A stretch of 9,780 nucleotides of DNA, taken from contig JAGCGE010000263.1 of the NCBI GenBank assembly GCA_017649745.1, forward strand, positions 1 to 9,780, in the 5' to 3' direction. Source of the stretch: Clostridiales bacterium. GTDB taxonomy: Bacteria > Bacillota_A > Clostridia > Saccharofermentanales > Saccharofermentanaceae. Below are positions 6,081 to 9,780 of the stretch, in pieces; position 1 is the first letter of the stretch; every line of letters begins with the position of its first letter. The notes under the pieces were generated by a model, which did not search any database, had not been told where the DNA came from, and was given only the letters and a program-made list of their open reading frames with translations. A program made the position numbers and the translations under genes.

Positions 6081-6104
6081 CACACAAGCCCGTTTTAGTA
6101 TGAT
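6077..6104 (+). promoter_or_regulatory. Promoter of the DUF4214/YD-repeat gene
   Basis: TTAACA (6077-6082) and TATGAT (6099-6104) are separated by 16 bases; each box matches consensus at five of six positions. The start would be near 6111 with a leader of about 33 bases before ATG 6144. Confidence 0.5.
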
Positions 6105-6143
6105 AAAATGTTTTTACTTTTATATTAGTATGAGGTGTTGAAT

Positions 6144-7982
6144 ATGAAGACAACTACAAGAAACAGGATCTCATGTCTGACACTTACCTTGATCATGATC
6201 TTGAGCATCTTCGCTTTTTCTGCTCCAAAGGTTCAGGCAGCAGGCAACGTTGATGACTTCGTGACAAGATGCTACAAAGTGGCATTCGGCAGAGATCCGG
6301 ATCAGGGAGGTTTCGACTATTGGAAAAGTCAGATCACAGAAGGAAAACTAGATGGTTCAGCTGTTGTCAATCTCTTTATCTTCAGCGATGAATATAAAGC
6401 AAAGAACACTGACAACAAGCAATACATCAATGACCTTTACACCATGTTCATGGGACGCGAGGCAGATACGAGCGGCTATGATTTCTGGTGTAAGGAAATG
6501 GATAACGGCAGTTCAAGAGAAGCTGTATTTGCAGGCTTTGCAAACTCACCGGAATTCTATGACATCTGTAGCGGCTGCGGAATAACAGCCGGTTATTTCA
6601 CGAACGAATATCCTCTCGGTCAGGTCAATAATGTCAACCTCTTCGTAGAAAGACTTTATAAGGTCTGTCTCGGACGTGTCGGTGACAAAGACGGTCAGGC
6701 ATACTGGGTAAACGGTCTTCTTAAAGGTGAGCTTCAGGGTGTAGCCTGTGCAGCTAACTTCATAAGAAGTAAGGAATATAAGGATAAGAATCTTTGCGAG
6801 GCCGAATACATCAAGAATCTCTACATCGCGATGATGGGTCGTGAATTTGATAAGGGCGGTCTTGCTTACTGGCTTTCAATGTCAGATAACGGATTAAGCA
6901 ACGACGGAATCCTCTTAGGCTTTGCTCTTTCAGCAGAGTTCAAGGGCATCTGCGATACATACGGTATCGTTCAGGGAACTTTCGTTACAGATAAAAAAGC
7001 TCCTATAAGCAATCTTACTGCTTCCTATTATGAATATGATTCAAACAACAAACTTGCTAGAACTGTATGCCCGTTTGCTGACGGAAGCGGAGTAGAGACA
7101 TACATCCCTACATATGACGGTAATGGTTTCATTATCAGGGAAGATTGTAAAGAAGGCGCTATGTGGAGCACCAGAGAAAACAATTCTATCGGAAGACCAG
7201 TCAAGATCACAGGATATTTTAACGACAATATAAAGTCATACGAAGAAATATTAACTTACAATTCCGATAATCTTCTAACTTCATCAGAAGAAACCGTCTA
7301 TTTTGAAGGACAGATCTATACCGTTAACACATCCAAATATGATGAGAATGAGAAACGCATCGATTCAACATGTGTTTACTATGAAAACAACAAACCTACG
7401 GACAAGAAATACGTGATCAATTACTTCGACGGATATGCAATGAACGGAGCGATGTATGAGGGCGGAAAGATCGTAGAAGCTGATTCATACTATCCTTATA
7501 CAAATCGTGTTAAAGAGAATCAGGTCTATGATGCAAACGGCGATCTCATCTGCAAGAATCTCTATAATGAAGACGGTTCCAGAAAGAAGACATACAAGTA
7601 TCAAAGCGAGAAGCTGTGTCAGGAAGAGACTTATTTCGGTAATGAAATGAGAACAGACTATTATGATGAATCCGGAAAAGCAACCGCATTCAGTATTACT
7701 ACATTTGATTCTGAGAATAGGGTCGTAAGATACGAAGTTTATACTGCTGATGGTATACCGACAAGCACTTCGACAACAGAGTATCCGTCTTTGAATGTTT
7801 CAAAGACCAGATACTATGATGATAAGGACAATCTGACATCAATAAGTGTTATAACAACAAATGATGCTGCTCAGATCATCAAGGAAGAAGTCTATGACAG
7901 CAATGAAAAACTCAAAACAGTATTCACATACGAATACGATTCTGAAGGTCATCTTATTAAACAAGAACAAAAAGATTATTGA
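6144..7982 (+). CDS. Secreted protein with four DUF4214 repeats and YD-type repeats
   Basis: This 612-residue exported protein has a Sec signal peptide (hydrophobic 11-26, likely cut after VQA at 32). Four related repeats of about 48 residues follow at 36-85, 93-140, 164-213 and 221-268. Each has the pattern LY...LGR..D..G..YW followed by a SxEF/Y helix end, typical of DUF4214. Known DUF4214 proteins are secreted or surface proteins with no single proven function. The rest (about 293-612) is a row of tyrosine-rich beta repeats (YYEYDSNNKL, VYDANGDLI, YYDESGKA, YEYDSEGHLI), like YD/RHS or YwqK-type repeats, which form shells or solenoids. There is no RHS core signature, cell-wall sorting motif or toxin tip. 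The ATG at 6144 is six bases after GAGGTG; an upstream GTG in frame overlaps that site. It is monocistronic, with its own terminator. An adhesive or polymer-binding role is inference only. Confidence 0.85.
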   Translation: MKTTTRNRISCLTLTLIMILSIFAFSAPKVQAAGNVDDFVTRCYKVAFGRDPDQGGFDYWKSQITEGKLDGSAVVNLFIFSDEYKAKNTDNKQYINDLYTMFMGREADTSGYDFWCKEMDNGSSREAVFAGFANSPEFYDICSGCGITAGYFTNEYPLGQVNNVNLFVERLYKVCLGRVGDKDGQAYWVNGLLKGELQGVACAANFIRSKEYKDKNLCEAEYIKNLYIAMMGREFDKGGLAYWLSMSDNGLSNDGILLGFALSAEFKGICDTYGIVQGTFVTDKKAPISNLTASYYEYDSNNKLARTVCPFADGSGVETYIPTYDGNGFIIREDCKEGAMWSTRENNSIGRPVKITGYFNDNIKSYEEILTYNSDNLLTSSEETVYFEGQIYTVNTSKYDENEKRIDSTCVYYENNKPTDKKYVINYFDGYAMNGAMYEGGKIVEADSYYPYTNRVKENQVYDANGDLICKNLYNEDGSRKKTYKYQSEKLCQEETYFGNEMRTDYYDESGKATAFSITTFDSENRVVRYEVYTADGIPTSTSTTEYPSLNVSKTRYYDDKDNLTSISVITTNDAAQIIKEEVYDSNEKLKTVFTYEYDSEGHLIKQEQKDY

Positions 7983-8001
7983 TCAGAATAAGTAGCATTA
8001 T

Positions 8002-8043
8002 AAGGGAGTATCTCAGGAACCTTGAGATACTCCCTTTCTTTTT
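8002..8043 (+). terminator. Intrinsic terminator of the DUF4214 gene
   Basis: AAGGGAGTATCTCA (8002-8015) pairs perfectly with TGAGATACTCCCTT (8023-8036) around a seven-base loop, followed by a T-rich tract (8035-8043). It lies 19 bases after the stop codon. Confidence 0.95.
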
Positions 8044-8052
8044 CTCTCACAA

Positions 8053-8061
8053 TGATATAAT
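8053..8061 (+). promoter_or_regulatory. Extended -10 promoter of the LuxE-LuxC operon
   Basis: TGATATAAT (8053-8061) is a perfect extended -10 element, identical to the one at 804-796. The -35 region falls in the preceding terminator tract and matches poorly. The start would be near 8068, giving a leader of about 35 bases. The leader contains AGGTG followed by a three-codon ORF (ATG 8081 to TGA 8092) ending at the Shine-Dalgarno sequence of the first gene. Confidence 0.55.
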
Positions 8062-8102
8062 GACAATGTTAGGTGTTGGAATGATCTATTGAGGAATATG
8101 TT

Positions 8103-9206
8103 ATGAAGCTACGAAGGAAACTCTTTTCCAGCAAGGATCCCTACGACTGTACAAAGTCGCAGCTTTTTCTGGATGCTTGTAAAGAAAATTACGATCACCT
8201 GATCACTCATTGCAATGACTATAAAAAGATCTCCGACGGACTTGATGTCCATTCTTCAGAAGACATAAAAAGAGTTGAAGATATCCCTGTCATCCCTACA
8301 CTTCTCATGAAGCAGCATGACTTCAGATCGGGTCGTTATATGATCATGGCTACGTCATCCGGAACGAGCGGTAACATGAGCCATATCAGATTTGAATTCG
8401 GTGCTCTTTGGGCGGCTCTTAAGATGTCATTAAAAGTCACTAAATATCACGGTATCCTTTCCATGAAACCGTGCCGTTACATAGTCATGGGTTATAAGCC
8501 TCACCGCTCGAACAAGACAGCTGTTGCAAAGACTGCTTATCTTACAACTTTCCTGGCTCCGGCGATCAGCCGTAAGTTCATCTTGAAGCATACTTCCGAC
8601 GGTTATAAACCGGACTTCGACAGCATCATCAATGCACTTAAGAAATATGAAAAAGGCAAAGCGCCCGTTCGTTTCATGGGGTTTCCATCATACACATTCT
8701 TCCTGTTCAGGATACTAGAAGAAAGAGGTCTTTCCTTTAAGCTTCCTGAAGGTTCCAAGATCATGTTAGGCGGAGGCTGGAAGCAGTTCTACCGCGAAGC
8801 AGCAGACAAAGATACATTCTATAAACTTGCATATAAGACTCTGGGAATAAAAGAAGAAAACATCGTTGAATTCTTTGGAGCAGTCGAGCATCCGATACTT
8901 TACGTCGCCTGCCCAGGTCACCATTTCCATGTGCCTGTCTACAGTAAAGTTGTAATAAGAGACCCTGATACTTTAGAGCCTCTCGAAAACGGTAAGACGG
9001 GTCTTGTTAATCTCATCTCGCCTTTATGTAAAGCTACACCGATACTATCGATCATGACTGATGATCTTGGAATATTGCATGACGGATCTACATGTTCATG
9101 CGGCGTTAAATCTCCGTACTTGGAGATCATCGGCCGCGTAGCTCCTGATGACATCAAGACATGTGCGGCAGGTGCAGCCGACATCCTGAAAGGAGTGAAA
9201 GTATGA
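8103..9206 (+). CDS. LuxE-like acyl-protein synthetase
   Basis: This 367-residue member of the LuxE / adenylating family resembles the bioluminescence enzyme that activates a fatty acid with ATP and passes the acyl group, through a cysteine on itself, to the LuxC reductase. The ATP-binding loop TSSGTSG is at 84-90, the LuxE-type GGGWK at 223-227, the aromatic/acidic motif EFFGAVEH at 256-263 and the ribose-binding TDDLG at 319-323. CSCG (331-334) and GR (344-345) follow. As in LuxE, the mobile C-terminal domain of full acyl-CoA ligases is absent. Cys331, Cys333 and Cys354 are candidates for the acylated residue. GAGGA lies seven bases before ATG 8103; an earlier ATG at 8098 runs into a stop after two codons. 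The last four bases (ATGA) overlap the LuxC-like gene, implying an obligate pair. The substrate is unknown. Confidence 0.87.
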   Translation: MKLRRKLFSSKDPYDCTKSQLFLDACKENYDHLITHCNDYKKISDGLDVHSSEDIKRVEDIPVIPTLLMKQHDFRSGRYMIMATSSGTSGNMSHIRFEFGALWAALKMSLKVTKYHGILSMKPCRYIVMGYKPHRSNKTAVAKTAYLTTFLAPAISRKFILKHTSDGYKPDFDSIINALKKYEKGKAPVRFMGFPSYTFFLFRILEERGLSFKLPEGSKIMLGGGWKQFYREAADKDTFYKLAYKTLGIKEENIVEFFGAVEHPILYVACPGHHFHVPVYSKVVIRDPDTLEPLENGKTGLVNLISPLCKATPILSIMTDDLGILHDGSTCSCGVKSPYLEIIGRVAPDDIKTCAAGAADILKGVKV

Positions 9207-9780
9207 TCCTTTTCGACGGAAAGACATATGAGAGTTCTGAACAGGACAGGCTCCTTAACGAACTTGAATCACGCATTCCTGATATCCTCTCAACCAAGAC
9301 ATTGGATCCTGAAGTCGTTATCGATGCTGTAGACAAGCTAAGGATCGATACGATCGCTGGAAAGTTCGATGATCTGTTGGCGGAATTTCCTAAGGACATG
9401 GCAGAAGATTATAAGGCTCAGGCTCTTGTTCTTTTATCCAAAGAACACCTTCATAAAAAACTGCAGACTGAACTTGGAAATACTGAAGAATATGTAACTG
9501 ATCATATTGAAGGGTTTTCGAGGATAAGAGTTAAAAAGGCTCCTTTAGGAGTATTGTTTCATATCTCTGCAGGCAACATGGATTTCCTCCCAGCTTACTC
9601 TCTTGCCGAGGGTCTTCTTACAGGAAACATCAACATCTTGAAACTACCTTCAGCTGATAACGGCTTGTCATTAAAGCTTATCATGCAGCTTATCGAATAC
9701 CGTCCTGAACTTAAGGATTTCATCTATGTTTTCGATACAGCTTCAAGCGATATCCAAGGCATGCGCAAGATGGCCGAGTT
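9203..9780 (+). CDS. LuxC-like acyl-CoA reductase, partial (runs off right edge)
   Basis: The window holds the first 192 codons of a LuxC-type reductase, a branch of the aldehyde dehydrogenase superfamily that reduces acyl-enzyme or acyl-CoA thioesters to aldehydes with NADPH. The family's full length is roughly 400-480 residues, so the catalytic cysteine should lie beyond the edge. Visible family features are an N-terminal helical region (1-105) and the nucleotide-binding segment RIRVKKAPLGVLFHIS-AGNMDFLPAYSLAEGLLTGN (about 108-143). In that segment PLG...H...GN...P and LLTGN-NILKLPSAD match the conserved LuxC pattern. The frame stays open to base 9780. ATG 9203 follows AAAGGAG at seven bases and overlaps the LuxE-like stop. 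Together they should form a fatty-acid-reductase-like complex. Confidence 0.87.
   Translation, partial: MILFDGKTYESSEQDRLLNELESRIPDILSTKTLDPEVVIDAVDKLRIDTIAGKFDDLLAEFPKDMAEDYKAQALVLLSKEHLHKKLQTELGNTEEYVTDHIEGFSRIRVKKAPLGVLFHISAGNMDFLPAYSLAEGLLTGNINILKLPSADNGLSLKLIMQLIEYRPELKDFIYVFDTASSDIQGMRKMAE

Noticed and set aside
6144..7982. RHS polymorphic toxin
   Set aside because: YD-like repeats are present, but there is no RHS core signature, no variable toxin tip, no downstream immunity gene and a terminator follows directly.
8103..9780. Bioluminescence (lux) operon
   Set aside because: Only LuxE- and LuxC-like genes are seen, in a setting that suggests an anaerobe. No luciferase subunit is present upstream, and the region beyond the right edge is unseen.
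1..9780. CRISPR array, prophage, insertion sequence or defence island
   Set aside because: No regularly spaced repeats, transposase, integrase, phage or known defence domains are found in either strand.

Overview
The window looks like chromosome from a plant-fibre-degrading anaerobic Firmicute of the class Clostridia, of the kind common in gut and rumen. The supporting evidence is moderate GC content, strong AGGAGG-type ribosome binding sites, an anchored multi-domain GH10 xylanase lipoprotein, a secreted DUF4214 protein and a small four-cysteine protein of a type I associate with Clostridia. The genus cannot be fixed from the sequence alone. There are no mobile elements, tRNA or rRNA genes, or CRISPR arrays.

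Left part (1-2750): bases 1-237 hold no protein gene. The minus strand there carries an almost consensus sigma-A promoter followed by about 175 nt with several strong hairpins, one with a UUCG tetraloop, and a terminator. This is either an independent small RNA or a structured leader of a gene beyond the left edge. Next come a two-helix membrane protein (minus) and a divergent two-lobed nitroreductase (plus). The nitroreductase ends tail to tail, with overlapping stop codons, against a minus-strand pair encoding a DUF3592 membrane protein and an SGNH/GDSL esterase.

Middle part (2690-6143): a minus-strand gene encodes an 851-residue xylanase lipoprotein (CBM4/9-like module, GH10 catalytic domain, CBM9-like module) with its own terminator. 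Upstream of it, another minus-strand pair encodes a flavin split-barrel (PNPOx-like) protein and a 57-residue Cys4 protein, translationally coupled and ended by a hairpin terminator. A divergent intergenic region, whose two predicted promoters share one -35 palindrome, separates this pair from a plus-strand gene for a secreted protein with four DUF4214 repeats followed by a long YD-type repeat region.

Right part (7983-9780): after a strong terminator, a new plus-strand operon begins from an extended -10 promoter. It encodes a LuxE-like acyl-protein synthetase overlapping by four bases with a LuxC-like acyl-CoA reductase that runs off the window. No luciferase genes are visible. The pair suggests that an acyl group is activated and reduced to an aldehyde for a purpose other than light.

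The xylanase, and possibly the SGNH esterase, fit hemicellulose breakdown. The other genes are not obviously linked to it. The points most worth following up are the unidentified structured RNA, the LuxE-LuxC pair in an apparent anaerobe, the DUF4214/YD-repeat protein and the symmetric divergent promoter.
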